Part shown: piece by piece, positions 34,092-45,775 of the stretch
Numbering within the stretch: position 1 is the stretch's first letter
Layout: each line of letters opens with the position of its first letter
NCBI GenBank assembly: GCA_028386065.3
Contig: JAKUCV010004748.1
Span: 93,889-157,888 of the forward strand
Direction of reading: 5' to 3'
Source of the DNA: Turnera subulata
Lineage: Eukaryota; Streptophyta; Magnoliopsida; Malpighiales; Passifloraceae
DNA: 64,000 nucleotides
Position numbers and translations under genes: made by a program
The notes under the pieces: generated by a model
What the model was told of the DNA's origin: nothing
Seen by the model: the letters and a program-made list of their open reading frames with translations, nothing else
Databases searched by the model: none

Positions 34092-36182
34092 TAATTTCCA
34101 GAAGAAATTTATTATGGGTATTAAATGCGGACAGGAATTTACATATAGTCTGGAAGACTAAATATAAGAGTCCAACAGACTCCATAAAAAAAATAAAAAA
34201 ATAAAATACAATGAAGACTGGATGTCTTACCCTTCAAAAGATCTTGAAGATCCTTCAACGGACAATCGAAAATAAAAACTATTATCACCAGAAGATGGAC
34301 ATTATATGACCACCACAAGGTGGATATTATACTTGCTTGCCCTGAAGGAGCAATTCATTTTATATTCAATTTATTTTATGTTCAGTTTAAATTATTACGC
34401 ATTGCATTTATTTTATTTACTTTTCAGTACTTTATAATTGTTTCTAGGATAATGCCTCAAGCATTAGTCTCGAAGACAATGCAAAATTGTCATCCACAGG
34501 GGGAGAATTATATGTGTGGATGTTAATATAACATATTATGATATTTCGAAATGAGAAAAAGATTAACACGCTCTAGAAGAGCATAAATCCGAATATGTTC
34601 CTGAAAAACGCATATTTTAATATGATCTAGAAGATCATATACTTACGCTCTGGAAGAGCATAAACTCCTGAAGAGTACAAAATATTCTTGTTTACAGTAA
34701 TTAAAGAAATTTTTACGGATCCATTAAATCGACTCTGCTCTATTCCCTGAAGCGAATAAGACAATATTATTAATTTGTCCCTATGGCCGTGGATGAGATT
34801 ATAATGGCAAAGGGGGAAAACATGCATATTATTAGTGCATATGGGATTCATTACAAGGAGAACATTCACATAGACGAATTGTTCTCATACATAAGCTGAA
34901 ATAATTATTTATCGAATGGGTACAACATTGACCCTAAAACTCTGGGCTTCGTTATTGATGTTGACCCTAACACTATCGTTCCAGGAGAACCACATACCAC
35001 CCATGTTGTTTTCTCCAGGTAGCTCAAACCGATTTGCTGGAGGAAAACGGAGTGGTATTACTCCATGATTCTCTGCTGGTTGCCACAGGGTTTCAGTAAT
35101 CAGTACCAAGTTGGGCTTGTACTAATTCTTCAGATCCCTTAAGGTACGCACGAAATCTTGGGATCGCCTGGCCACTCCCCTGCAATTCCATAATAAAAGT
35201 CGTACCTTGGGCCATGTAGGCGGTAACCCAGAAACCCTCGGGATACTCCGAGCCATCATAGAAACCTGATAATAGCTGCTCTGATTCAGAATTTGACAAG
35301 TAGGCTCTAGCTGGAATTCCTGCATTCTATCAGATATGAAAAACATAATAGAGTTAGCCGAACCATAAAAAGAAGCCCTTAGATTGCTTTGGTCCTCTAG
35401 AAAGAAAGTCTCTTCCATAGGAGTCACAAAGAACCTAGATGAGTAAAGCTCGTCAACAAAAACTAAACGAGGAATTCTTGCGAGTTCACTCGGCAGTTCC
35501 TCCTGCTGCTCATTCACCATGCTATAGGCTAGTCTATTCCTCCTTCCTAGATTGGCACCCTCAACAAAGAAAACGGTATAGGGGGAAGGCATGTTTTATC
35601 TTGTTAATGTTTTTCTGTAAGTTTCTATCACATATCTTGCCCCCTTCTTATAGCCTGAGCTTAGACAGCTATGTGACAGTTTTCATATATGGACCCTCTT
35701 TCTATCTCCGAAAAGATCCAGAAGATTTTTCGGTAATTAAAACTTTGCATTATTTGTCAGTAAACTCCAAAGCTTTTCAATCTTCGAGGTTTTTGCTTTT
35801 GAAAAGTTTGCCACTACCTTAATTATTGTCCAATAATTCTGATCTTTTTCGACATGAGTGGCAGAAATAAGGCTAAAATTGGCACATATATAGCTAGCCT
35901 GAAGCTAGCAGTTGAGTAATTGAAACTTAACATATCCAGCCAGAAGCTGAAATGCTCTAGCTTGAAGCTAGAAATTTTAAGTGTTTAAATACATAAGTTT
36001 ATACAGCTTGAAGCCGAGACCAACTAGAAGTTGGCTGATAGATATGTAATTTATAGCTAGTATGCACCAGCCAGAAGCTGGTAAACAATTTTTTTTTTTC
36101 TAAGTTATCCAGCCTGAAGCTGACACATAAATAGCAGCTTGAAGCTGGCACCAACTTGAAGTTGGTATATGGACTTATTGTT
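34092..36182 (+). repeat. Array of mini-hairpins with YNGAA 5-nt loop (outer element)
   Basis: At least fifteen short inverted repeats have 4-7 bp stems and a 5-nt loop. Examples are 34093-34109 (CAGAA), 34146-34160 (TGGAA), 34168-34182 (CAACA), 34240-34252 (TTGAA), 34451-34465 (CTCAA), 34570-34582 (TAGAA), 34621-34639 (stem TATGATC, TAGAA), 34647-34659 (TGGAA), 34664-34676 (CTGAA), 35893-35909 (CTGAA), 35956-35972 (TTGAA), 36020-36034 (TAGAA), 36066-36082 (CAGAA), 36110-36122 (CTGAA), 36135-36147 (TTGAA) and 36150-36166 (TTGAA). Stems change in a compensating way: GCTC/GAGC, GATC/GATC, AGTC/GACT, CCAAC/GTTGG, CAGC/GCTG. A LINE fragment (34909-35592) splits the array. Further units occur near 37226 and 37963. 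Confidence 0.9.
34909..35592 (-). pseudogene. LINE endonuclease fragment inside the outer copia element
   Basis: Read on the minus strand, the frame from 35592 reaches LLLWNCRGVARRSQDF and LRDL, the start of an L1-type endonuclease. A TAG stop at about 35124-35122 follows, and the same frame continues with NLVLITETL and GGMWFSWND. It ends in a stop at 34909. Only about the first 90 endonuclease residues are present and the rest of ORF2 is missing. LINE insertions lose 5' ends, not 3' ends. This piece therefore looks like a captured or rearranged segment rather than a simple insertion. Confidence 0.75.
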
Positions 36183-37239
36183 TGGCATGACCGGTTGGGC
36201 CATCCCGGGTCAATAATGATGCACGAAATTTATTGGGCCATTCATTGAAAAATCAGAAGTTTTACAATCAATGAATTTCCACGTATTTGTGTGCTACGAA
36301 ATCAATTATATGGCCTTCCTAAGATGAGATTGGCCTGGAATCACCAGCAAGTTTTGGAAATAATTCAGGGACATGTACGCGGACCAATAACTCCGCCGTG
36401 TTGACCATCTAGGTAATTTTTACGATGCATCGACTAGATGGTCTATTGTGTGACGCAAGTTGGCATTGTGCGCACTTATTTAATAATTTAGCCTCTTGCG
36501 GGTACATATCCCTACTTATGTTATTAGACTATATGTCTAGATAATGCTGGTATGTTTCTTCAATGGATAATATATATCATTAGAAATAAACTCAAACAGA
36601 TCTGGGCCATATTGACAATTGATTGCAGGACCATTGATGAAATATCACTGTTTGAGAAAATGGTATTTTATATGCAGCAACACTTGAGTGCATCAAGCCA
36701 ACATGATAAGATCTCCCCTTTAATTGATTAATGGTCACATACTTAGTATCTCCCATCTTTGGACCATCGATTATATAGTATAAAAATGCTCCACCACAGC
36801 ATTGTTTTTTGGTCCTTAAAGAAGATTGGGAATATATGTTGTGTATGTTGGATATGTTAATTTGATGATAGAGTTTACCCAACATAAAGGGGGGGAAAGA
36901 AGCAGTTGGATCAAGATTCAAGATTGTTAAAATGCATTATATATATGAATGATGATCCTCATATAATTAAAAGAAGATGATTCATTTACAGAAAAATTGA
37001 TATGTAATTGCCAGACACATTTAAATTAAGTGTGACCATATACCAGCTGCAAATGCTCCTGTTTAAATTGATGTTCCTGAAGAACAACATAAGTATGCAA
37101 ATGAATCTATAGTTTATACTCGGTTCCAAAAGGAAAAGAAATTCTCAATAGAAAAAAAGGAGCAAATGTGATAAGATGGCCCCAGTAAGAAAATATGGCC
37201 TACAATAGAGGTTTGAATTAAAAGTCCTCTAGAAGAGGT

Positions 37240-37860
37240 TGATTCTCTGACACAAAGTGATAAAGTTCCAGAAGTAACTCAGGTACCTGAAATAAGTGAA
37301 TATGATGAGATCGCAATTACAGTGTCAGAAGTAAGATGGAACCGACGAGAAATAACCGTCGGCGGAATAGAATTTTTATAGCGCTATATATTAAAATAGA
37401 GGATCATGAACCTACTAATGAATGTAGGTGTTGTATGATTGGCCAAAATAAAGAGATATAATTAAAGGCTGTGTTAGACTCGCTTGCGAAGCGAGATATT
37501 TATCGGACCTGTAGTCCGTACACCAGATGGTGTAAAATTGATCGGTAGAAAAATGGGTATTTGTGCGGAAAATATAAATGAGATATAAAGCACGGTTGCA
37601 CAAAGTTTTACCCGAACGATCTGGTATTAATTATGAGGAGATTCACTCCCCTATGGTGGATGCAATTATTTGAAAGGTCTGGCATTATATAAAGAATTAG
37701 AAATGCATCTAATGAATGCTTTTACAGCCTACTATGGATCCATAAGTTGTGAGATATACATAAAGATCCCTGCAGGATCCCAGTTGCCTGAAACAACTAA
37801 TTTTCGGGAAATTACAAAAATTGAACTGAGTTTAAATCATTTTGAGTATGAATAAATTTG
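37240..37860 (+). pseudogene. Decayed copia reverse transcriptase of the outer element
   Basis: Broken pieces of a Ty1/copia reverse transcriptase follow each other in order: IGPVVRTPDGVKLIGRK near 37500, INYEEIHSPMVDAI near 37625-37665 and ELEMHLMNAFTAYYGS followed by IYIKIPAGSQLPE near 37690-37795. Several frame changes and stops separate them. No catalytic YVDD or RNase H was recognised further on. Sequence near 38540-38608 (a TTTTTAATGAGGCAG stretch, then the purine tract) matches the usual copia 3' region. Confidence 0.85.
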
Positions 37861-38608
37861 TATGTTTAGTGATTGGAATCCCAGAAGAGGTTTCTAAATA
37901 CCGTGCTATTAGACTGGTCCTGGAGTACCCTGTCTAAGTGCAATATGTATTGCTTGTAACATAAAGCCTGAAGCTTTTGATTTAAGCCTATTGGCAATAT
38001 ATGTATTTGCTCTTATCTTCGGGGAATAACAAATATGTAATCCTGTAAACCCGAAAGAGAGTATAGTTGATTTTTGCAGATGTAGATTCCTTATTTAGTC
38101 CACATAAAGCACAGACTGACATCAGCTACAACTTTATACATGATGTTGCTATGTTATCGGGCCTACAAAAGCAAGATGGGAAGATAGACGCTCCAACGAC
38201 AAAATTATGAAGATTATGCTGCCAACTCTGTCCAATTGAAGTTATGATATAACAAAAATGATCAGACAAAACCAAGGTTTTGAAAACCGGTCTGGCAATT
38301 GAACCGGCAAAGGGGATGTTTAAGGAAAGCCGGAGTTCAACTGGGGTTCAACCGTTTTATTAAAATATATTAATTTTTTAAGAAAACAGTCAAAATATAT
38401 TCATTATGATAATTTTATGGTCAAAATTGAAGTCATTCTCAATATATACTAAAACTTATGTAAAGATAACACTAATTTGTAATAGTTTAGTTGGTTAATG
38501 ACTTTAAATATTATTAGGAGGTCAAGGGTTTTTTTTGGTAAGGTTTTTTAATGAGGCAGTATCCCCAAAGCGTATTTTACTCAATGCACAATGACATCCA
38601 AGGGGGGG

Positions 38609-38818
38609 TGTTATAAAAGAAATAAAAACGTGGTGGATGTCATTATGAGACTATTACACCCACCTCTCCTTTATATTGTACTGGGTATTATTTGTCTGTG
38701 GGATAAGAAATGAGAATACAAGTATCTTCTCCTCCCTCTCCATTCCTTCTGCTTCTTCTTCCTCTTCCACCCCTCCTACCAGTTAATTTTGTGCATTATA
38801 TTCCTAAAATTTACAACA
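38609..38818 (+). repeat. Right LTR of outer copia element
   Basis: 210 bp, preceded by the tract AAGGGGGGG and followed by the target duplication CCCTC. Confidence 0.95.
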
Positions 38819-38823
38819 CCCTC

Positions 38824-40128
38824 GAATATTTAACACATAGTTTTTTTTTGTGGCTTTGATCGTGACAGGAGTACAAGACAAGATTATTGGCATTTCCAAG
38901 ACAGTCAATGGCGTGAGTTTTGTGAGGAAGGTTAAGAAAGGTCCGGATAGACTAAAACGAGCTCTATATTATTCCTCATCTACACTACAAAACAACATCA
39001 ATAATCCACACTGCTTGTTAGGTTTGCTTTTCCAACCCTTTTTCTTTCTTCCAATCCATCTGCTATCTGCCAATTAACTTGAATTTCTTGGTTGGAGATT
39101 GAAATGTAGTTGAATACATTTTTGGCAATGATTGAATATGCAACTTTTTTGTAATCCCAATTCGATTATAAACATTAGTGCAATCTATTGATTTTCATTA
39201 TTACTATTCATTTTATTTGTGTTGGTTCATTGTAAGAGGCAACATCTACATCTCAAGTTTTTTTCTGCTATTATTGCTTTTATTTGGCAGCTACATCTAT
39301 TGATTTGCTTTTTGTTGGATCATACATACTAATACTTTCTAGAATACATTGTTTATGATAGTAAAAAACAGAAGACTTGTCATGGCAGGAATTTATTTCT
39401 TAAAAAAAAAAAAAATTGTGCGATGTCAATGTACTATGCAAAAAAAAAGTAATTATAAATAATATAACTTCATATGATGACAAGTTGACTCCGAATTTAG
39501 TGAAAGAAACAAATTATAAATTTGGAAGAATTTATAAACTACATTTTTAAAAAACCAAATATAACTAAAGAATGGATAAAAACTACATTAGTTGTTGTAA
39601 TTGTTGATTTGGGGTCGATGCTATAGTTTTTATTCTTTTTATTGGGCTTTGCACTATTTTAAAAGAGATTGTGGATGGAATTAGTATAAAGTGAAGTACA
39701 TAACCTTGGCTTCTGTCAGTTTTTAAGTGTCAAAAATTAACGAATGGTAGATCCAAATAAACAAAAGCCAAACAACTATAAAAAAGGGCGGGAATAGAAA
39801 AATAAAAAAGAAAAGAAGCAAAAACGCCACGGTTTGGTAGAAGAATCCAGAGAGCAAACCAGACCAAACCAAACGAGAAAATAAGGCGCCTACTCGGTTT
39901 AACAGACAAAGAAGACGCTAGAACCACCTCAAAACTTTCCCTCCTCGCAATATATAACCCCTCTTAACCTCCCCTCTTAAAACCAGCTTAGCATAAATTT
40001 TCTATTCAATAAGGCTCAACTATTAGTCACTTCTCTTCTCTCTTATCGCTTTACCCGTCAAAACATTCTCGCGCTTGCTTCATTTTTCGGTGCTGCCATT
40101 GTCTGCGAGTGAGGTGCAGTGAGGAAGG
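38824..40128 (+). promoter_or_regulatory. Upstream region of HSP90-2
   Basis: The distal part is AT-rich with nothing recognised. Near the gene there is an imperfect heat shock element (GAAgaATCcaGAg, about 39840-39852), the same core as in the HSP90-1 promoter. A TATA box (TATATAACCC, 39951-39960) and a CT-rich leader follow. Confidence 0.65.
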
Positions 40129-42575
40129 ATGGCGGACGTGCAGATGGCTGATGCAGAGACCTTCGCATTCCAGGCGGAGATCAACCAGCTTCTCAGCCTG
40201 ATCATCAACACTTTCTATAGCAACAAAGAGATCTTCCTCCGCGAGCTCATCAGCAATGCCTCTGATGTACGTATCCTATGTATCAAATCCCACCTCCCTT
40301 TTTTCTTTTCTTTTTTTTTTTAATTTTTCCTGTTATCGATTTTCTGTGTTGTGTTATTAGGCTTTGGATAAGATCAGATTCGAGAGCTTGACTGATAAGA
40401 GCAAGCTTGATGCTCAACCGGAGCTGTTCATCAGGATTGTACCTGACAAGGCCAACAAGACTCTTTCCATTATTGATAGCGGCATTGGGATGACCAAAGC
40501 AGGTTACTTTTTTTTTTCTTTCAATCTAGTAATGCGTGTTTGTTTGTATCTGCTTTGAATTCCGTTGCTTCATTTTGAGGTTTTTGTACATATACATAAT
40601 ACATAAAATTTCTGGTTGTTGTTTGTTTGTAATTGTGTAGATTTGGTGAACAATTTGGGTACGATTGCGAGGTCTGGGACCAAGGAATTCATGGAGGCAT
40701 TGCAGGCTGGGGCTGACGTTAGCATGATTGGCCAATTCGGTGTGGGTTTCTACTCTGCTTATCTCGTGGCAGAGAAGGTCATCGTCACCACAAAACACAA
40801 TGACGACGAGCAGTATATCTGGGAATCCCAGGCTGGTGGATCTTTCACCGTCACCAGAGATGTTAATGGTGAGCAACTTGGCAGAGGTACCAAGATCACC
40901 CTCTTCCTTAAGGAGGATCAGGTAATTAATAAATACTCTAATGAACTTATATTATCTCCTTTGTGGATGGATGGAATGTGGGTTTGGTTGCTTAATATAT
41001 ATTTGTTCGTTTTGGTTTGTGCAGCTTGAATACTTGGAGGAGAGGAGGATTAAGGACCTGGTGAAGAAGCATTCCGAGTTCATTAGCTACCCAATTTATC
41101 TATGGACTGAGAAGACTACGGAGAAGGAGATCAGTGACGACGAGGATGATGAACCTAAGAAGGAAGAGGAGGGAGATGTTGAGGATGTTGATGAGGACAA
41201 GGAGAAAAAATCCAAGAAAAAAAAGATCAAGGAGGTTTCTCACGAGTGGCAGCTCATTAACAAGCAGAAGCCGATTTGGCTGCGCAAACCTGAGGAGGTC
41301 ACGAAGGAGGAGTACGCTTCCTTCTATAAGAGCCTGACCAATGATTGGGAGGATCATCTTGCCGTCAAGCACTTCTCAGTCGAGGGTCAGCTTGAATTCA
41401 AGGCTATCCTATTTGTGCCAAAGAGGGCTCCTTTCGATCTGTTTGACACTCGCAAGAAGATGAACAACATCAAACTCTATGTCAGGAGGGTGTTTATTAT
41501 GGACAACTGCGAGGAGCTTATCCCTGAATACCTGGGATTTGTCAAGGGAGTTGTCGATTCTGATGATTTGCCACTCAACATCTCTCGTGAGATGCTGCAA
41601 CAGAACAAGATTCTCAAGGTTATCAGGAAGAATCTCGTGAAGAAATGCATTGAGATGTTCAACGAGATTGCGGAGAACAAGGAGGATTACAACAAGTTCT
41701 ATGAGGCCTTCTCCAAGAACTTGAAATTGGGTATCCACGAGGATAGCCAGAATAGAGCTAAACTGGCGGACTTGCTTCGCTACTATTCTACCAAGAGCGG
41801 TGACGAGATGACAAGCTTGAAGGATTACGTCACAAGAATGAAGGAGGGTCAGAAGGATATCTACTACATCACCGGCGAAAGTAAGAAGGCGGTGGAGAAC
41901 TCTCCCTTCCTTGAGAGGCTCAAGAAGAAGGGCTATGAAGTGTTGTACATGGTAGATGCAATTGATGAGTATGCTGTTGGCCAACTGAAGGAATATGATG
42001 GGAAGAAGCTGGTCTCTGCAACCAAGGAGGGCTTGAAGCTTGATGATGAAACTGAGGAGGAGAAGAAGCAAAGGGAAGAGAAAAAGAAGTCTTTTGAAAA
42101 CCTGTGCAAGACCATCAAAGACATTCTGGGAGACAAGGTTGAGAAGGTGGTGGTCTCGGATAGGATTGTGGACTCACCTTGTTGTTTGGTGACCGGAGAG
42201 TATGGATGGACTGCTAATATGGAAAGGATAATGAAGGCTCAGGCATTGAGAGACAACAGCATGAGTGCTTACATGTCCAGCAAGAAGACTATGGAGATCA
42301 ATCCGGATAATGGCATCATGGAGGAGTTGAGAAAGAGAGCCGAGGCTGACAAGAATGATAAGTCTGTTAAGGACCTTGTTCTGCTGCTGTTTGAGACTGC
42401 TCTCCTGACTTCTGGCTTTAGCCTTGATGATCCAAACACATTTGCTGCTAGGATTCATAGGATGTTGAAACTGGGTCTGAGCATTGATGAGGATGAGACT
42501 GCTGTTGATGATGCTGACATGCCTGCTTTGGAGGAAGAGGGTGCCGAGGAGAGCAAGATGGAAGAGGTTGACTAA
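40129..42575 (+). CDS. HSP90: Cytosolic heat shock protein 90, copy 2
   Basis: Exons 40129-40266, 40361-40502, 40641-40921 and 41025-42575 have exactly the lengths of copy 1 and encode 703 residues ending in MEEVD. By eye only about eleven residues differ from copy 1, mostly conservative (for example I/V, F/Y, K/R and two changes in the acidic tail). Introns and flanks are diverged. The domain order is as in copy 1: GHKL ATPase, acidic linker, middle domain, dimerisation domain. The two genes share strand and exon structure and were probably adjacent tandem duplicates before the copia elements arrived between them. Confidence 0.98.
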
Positions 42576-43856
42576 GCCCCTGATGTCTGTCTTCTAGCTT
42601 CGTAGATGAAGAGTATGGGTGTCTGTCAATATTAAAGGATAAATGGTCCGTTTCTTGATGTCTCGTACTGGTGTCTATGCGTCTCTTTTTTATAGACTGC
42701 TGGAGTCTCTGCTTAGGTTTGGCTTCACAATTTAAATTTTTGCTTTGTACTTTTGTTCATGAACCAATGGAGTCTGCTCTTCTGTATTATTCTGAGTGAC
42801 TAGTAAACTTCTAGCCTCTTTGTTTCATGTTTTTTTTTTCCCTCCCCATCAGAACTAAAACCATTTCAGTTGGTTTATAACCGTCGATTTGAAAAGCTTT
42901 TCATGTTAGCATAAACACTTTGTGAGGTGGGGCTTGGGAGAGTATGATTATGCTTTGTGAGGTGGTGTTTGCTTTTATCCCAATTTGAAGAGCCTGTCTT
43001 CCAATTGGAGTGAGGAGACATAGTAGCCCCTGGATTTTGGATTACCCTAATTCATTTGCTCTAAGTAGAGGGTCCCTAGTCAGTCCAAACTGTAGTGACA
43101 CAAAATTGTCCTTTGATGTTTTGATAAATCAATCTTCCTTGAGCTATGTAAATGCCGAGTTGTTTCATGAACGAGCCGTTCATGTTCGGCCAAAGGGAGA
43201 CATCTAAGCTGGCTGCAGTAATGGGCAGGTATCGATTGATAAGGTTTTCACCAGAATATGCTGTTTTCTGTAACAGAAACCAAAACCTAAAAACCGAACT
43301 GGCAGGGAGAGGCAGGCAGGCAGCTGAACAAATGATAGACATATAACCCCAAAAAATAAGTATAGAACAGGAGTGTAATTATGTAAGCAAATTACAGTGT
43401 TTGCGTTCCCCATATATCAAACTTAGATGCTCAAGGGCTACCAAGGCGGATGAAAAAAATCACAATTAGTATTGTAAAGCTTACTGTAGCATTGTATCAA
43501 AATTCAACTAACAATATTTAACGAGAAACACACCAACATCCTTTTTAAAAATTTGATTAGCAACTCCATACAATTGTCATAAGATCAGAGCTCAGTCTGG
43601 AAACGTAGGAGAGTAACCCGCTCGCGGAGTCTAAGACTAATAAGCTCAATTGAATATTTCCACCCCTGTTGCCGCAAAAGAACATCCAGTAGACTACGTG
43701 AACAATTGTAATAGCAATTTGAGTTCCATTTCATTGGCAAAACCTTAACGAAAAATATTTTATAAATCTCATAGTAAGCCGTGAATCTATAAGCTTACAG
43801 AAAACTTAGATATCCACTACCACATAAATCCCAAGTACAAAAGACCATAAACAGCT
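42576..43856. other. Convergent intergenic region
   Basis: This holds the 3' ends of HSP90-2 (+) and the eS10 gene (-). Short frames near 43010-43413 have no recognisable domain. No repeat was seen. Confidence 0.5.
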
Positions 43857-45627
43857 TTAAGCAAAACCAGGGGCGCCAGGGGCACCAGGGGCACTAGTTT
43901 GAGCTCCGCCATAACCTCCACCTCCTCGACCAAATCCAGGCCTTCCACCAGATCCCTGCAACATTTAAAGACGAGATTTTTGCTCAGAAAATCCATAAAA
44001 GTTGGGGAAGTAATTAAAACAGTGGGCTACAGCAGTAAGAACAGTAGAAAAAACACATTCATACATTTGCAGCAAAGATTGAAACCTGAAGAAGATAAGT
44101 AATTTAAAATAAACAATTCAAAAAAGGAAAGGAATTCCAAGCTCATTAAACTTATGTAGAAGCCCATGGAGGACAAGACATCTTCATGAGTATGGCTCAT
44201 AAAAATAGTTAACTGACCATCACCCATTGCCACTTACCCAACAACTCTACTTCTAAGTCAACAAATCTCATGGTAAAAGCGGAAATGAGCACCAAAGTTC
44301 CACAATTCTAGGGTCAGTATACCACAACTACTCTTCCACACTTTAGCATGTATTATCTAGAAGATGATAAGGGTGCACTCATATAAGCCAAAACATCTTA
44401 ATCGATGCCAATGTAAACGCCAACAACAGAGCACAGGTTGCCTATTTTACCTCGTGTCAACAGCATCCACCATCATACAGCATTAACAGCTTAGAAAAAA
44501 TGGTGAAAAGTGAAAACATGTAAAAAGCAGAACCAAAATGCAGCAACTCCAACGAACAGATGATGTTGCAATACACAAAATAAGGACCCAGAAGCATCAT
44601 TTTACAGCACAATCGACAAACAGACAAAACTAGCATCCACCAAAGAGGTTATTCAGAGTACAATCAAGAATGGGATACCAGATGTTGCAGGGCAAACAAT
44701 GCAAAGTGATATAGAAGCATTACCCTAAATGATGGCTGGAAGTCCGCTGGAGCTCCTCCCTTGTCACCACCAAAGTCACCACCACCACCTCGAGGTCCCC
44801 CGCGATATCCATCACGGTCGCCAAATCTTGGTCTGTCTCCATCAAAGCGAGGTGGGCCACTAGAAACCAAAAGATGACAACAATTGATTATACACCCAAC
44901 AAGCAATAAAAAGTTTGTTTCGAAAGAAATCAACTGACAGCTATAAAGATAAAAATTACCGAGGGCGGTCACCAGGAGGTCCTCCCAATGGACGACCACC
45001 AGGCTTGGCAGTTTTCTTCAAGGTGGCAGGCACAATTTCAGATGGGAGATTGAGGTAAGTCCTCAAGAACTCAATGCCGTCATTGGTAAGATACCAGTAG
45101 TAATGCATCCAAGCGAATGTCTCGCGGACATACTCCTTGGACTTGAAGCTTTGCATCAGCTTAATCACCTGCAGATTGGGGACATCGATCTCTGGGTGCT
45201 TTGCAAGGTTGAAGTCCTTCTTTGCATAGCAGACTCCCTCTATAGTACCACCAGAAAATTCATATGATTACACGTACACAAAAAAAAAAAACTTATTTGA
45301 CCCTAAATCAACAAAATTATTCAATAAATCTAAAATAAGTAAACGGGTGAATCCAGTGAGCAAAACCAGACACAAGTTGCACATCAAAACCCAGAACCCA
45401 CAAAACATAGCAGCAACTAGGAATACCGAGTGCAGATAAATAAAGGGAAGAGAGAGTTATGCGAAACCTTGAAAGAGGTACTTTGAGATTTCTCTCCTGT
45501 TCTTCTCTGGAATAATCTAACCATAACATCAAAACAAAAAAAAACGAAGATAAGGAACCAGTAGATGTGTGAATTTCTAGGTGTTTATACTATGATACAC
45601 AGAGAGAAGGAACGAGAGCTTTACCAT
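43857..45627 (-). CDS. RPS10: 40S ribosomal protein S10 (eS10)
   Basis: Exons 45627-45625, 45516-45468, 45239-44960, 44859-44724 and 43955-43857 join in phase to 188 residues. The protein is part of the small ribosomal subunit head. The S10/plectin domain is plain: [51 protein letters not shown] and [13 protein letters not shown] Gly/Arg/Pro-rich tail follows, as in plant eS10. The first coding exon is just the ATG: the donor GTAAAG follows it immediately and exon 2 begins with ATT ATT. Reading on from an alternative ATG at the exon 2 acceptor gives an unrelated frame, so the split start is preferred. The promoter has a telo-box and TGGGCC sites. Confidence 0.96.
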
Positions 45628-45713
45628 GGTTGCTTTAGGTAAGCCCGCTTTTCGCAGTAGCCGAACAGCAGAGATGCAGAGAAGCTGTGTAGATAGTGTT
45701 GTGTGGTTTCTAG

Positions 45714-45775
45714 GGCTTTCAAAACCCTAGCGAAATGATGGTGTTTATATTGATGGAACAATATGGGCCGGGTAA
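45714..45775 (-). promoter_or_regulatory. Telo-box and TGGGCC element of the eS10 promoter
   Basis: AAAACCCTAG at 45721-45730 contains the telo-box core AAACCCTA. TGGGCC at about 45765 is a site II-type element. Both are established features of plant ribosomal protein gene promoters and lie 90-150 bp upstream of the eS10 ATG. Confidence 0.75.

Larger units (their letters stand above)
24464..38818 (+). mobile_element. Outer Ty1/copia LTR retrotransposon, host of a nested element
   Basis: Left LTR 24464-24678 (215 bp) and right LTR 38609-38818 (210 bp) start TGTTATAAAAG and end ACAACA. The element is flanked by the 5 bp duplication CCCTC (24459-24463 and 38819-38823). The sequence after the left LTR (CGTTATCAGCACGA) is in primer-binding-site position. 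A G-rich polypurine tract (AAGGGGGGG) directly precedes the right LTR. The LTRs differ by three substitutions and one 5 bp indel by eye. The interior has a GC-rich leader, hairpin arrays, a LINE fragment and a ruined reverse transcriptase. A second copia element occupies 25535-32795. Confidence 0.95.

Noticed and set aside
34092..36182. CRISPR-like array
   Set aside because: Units are short palindromes with changing stems and irregular spacing, inside a eukaryotic LTR element.
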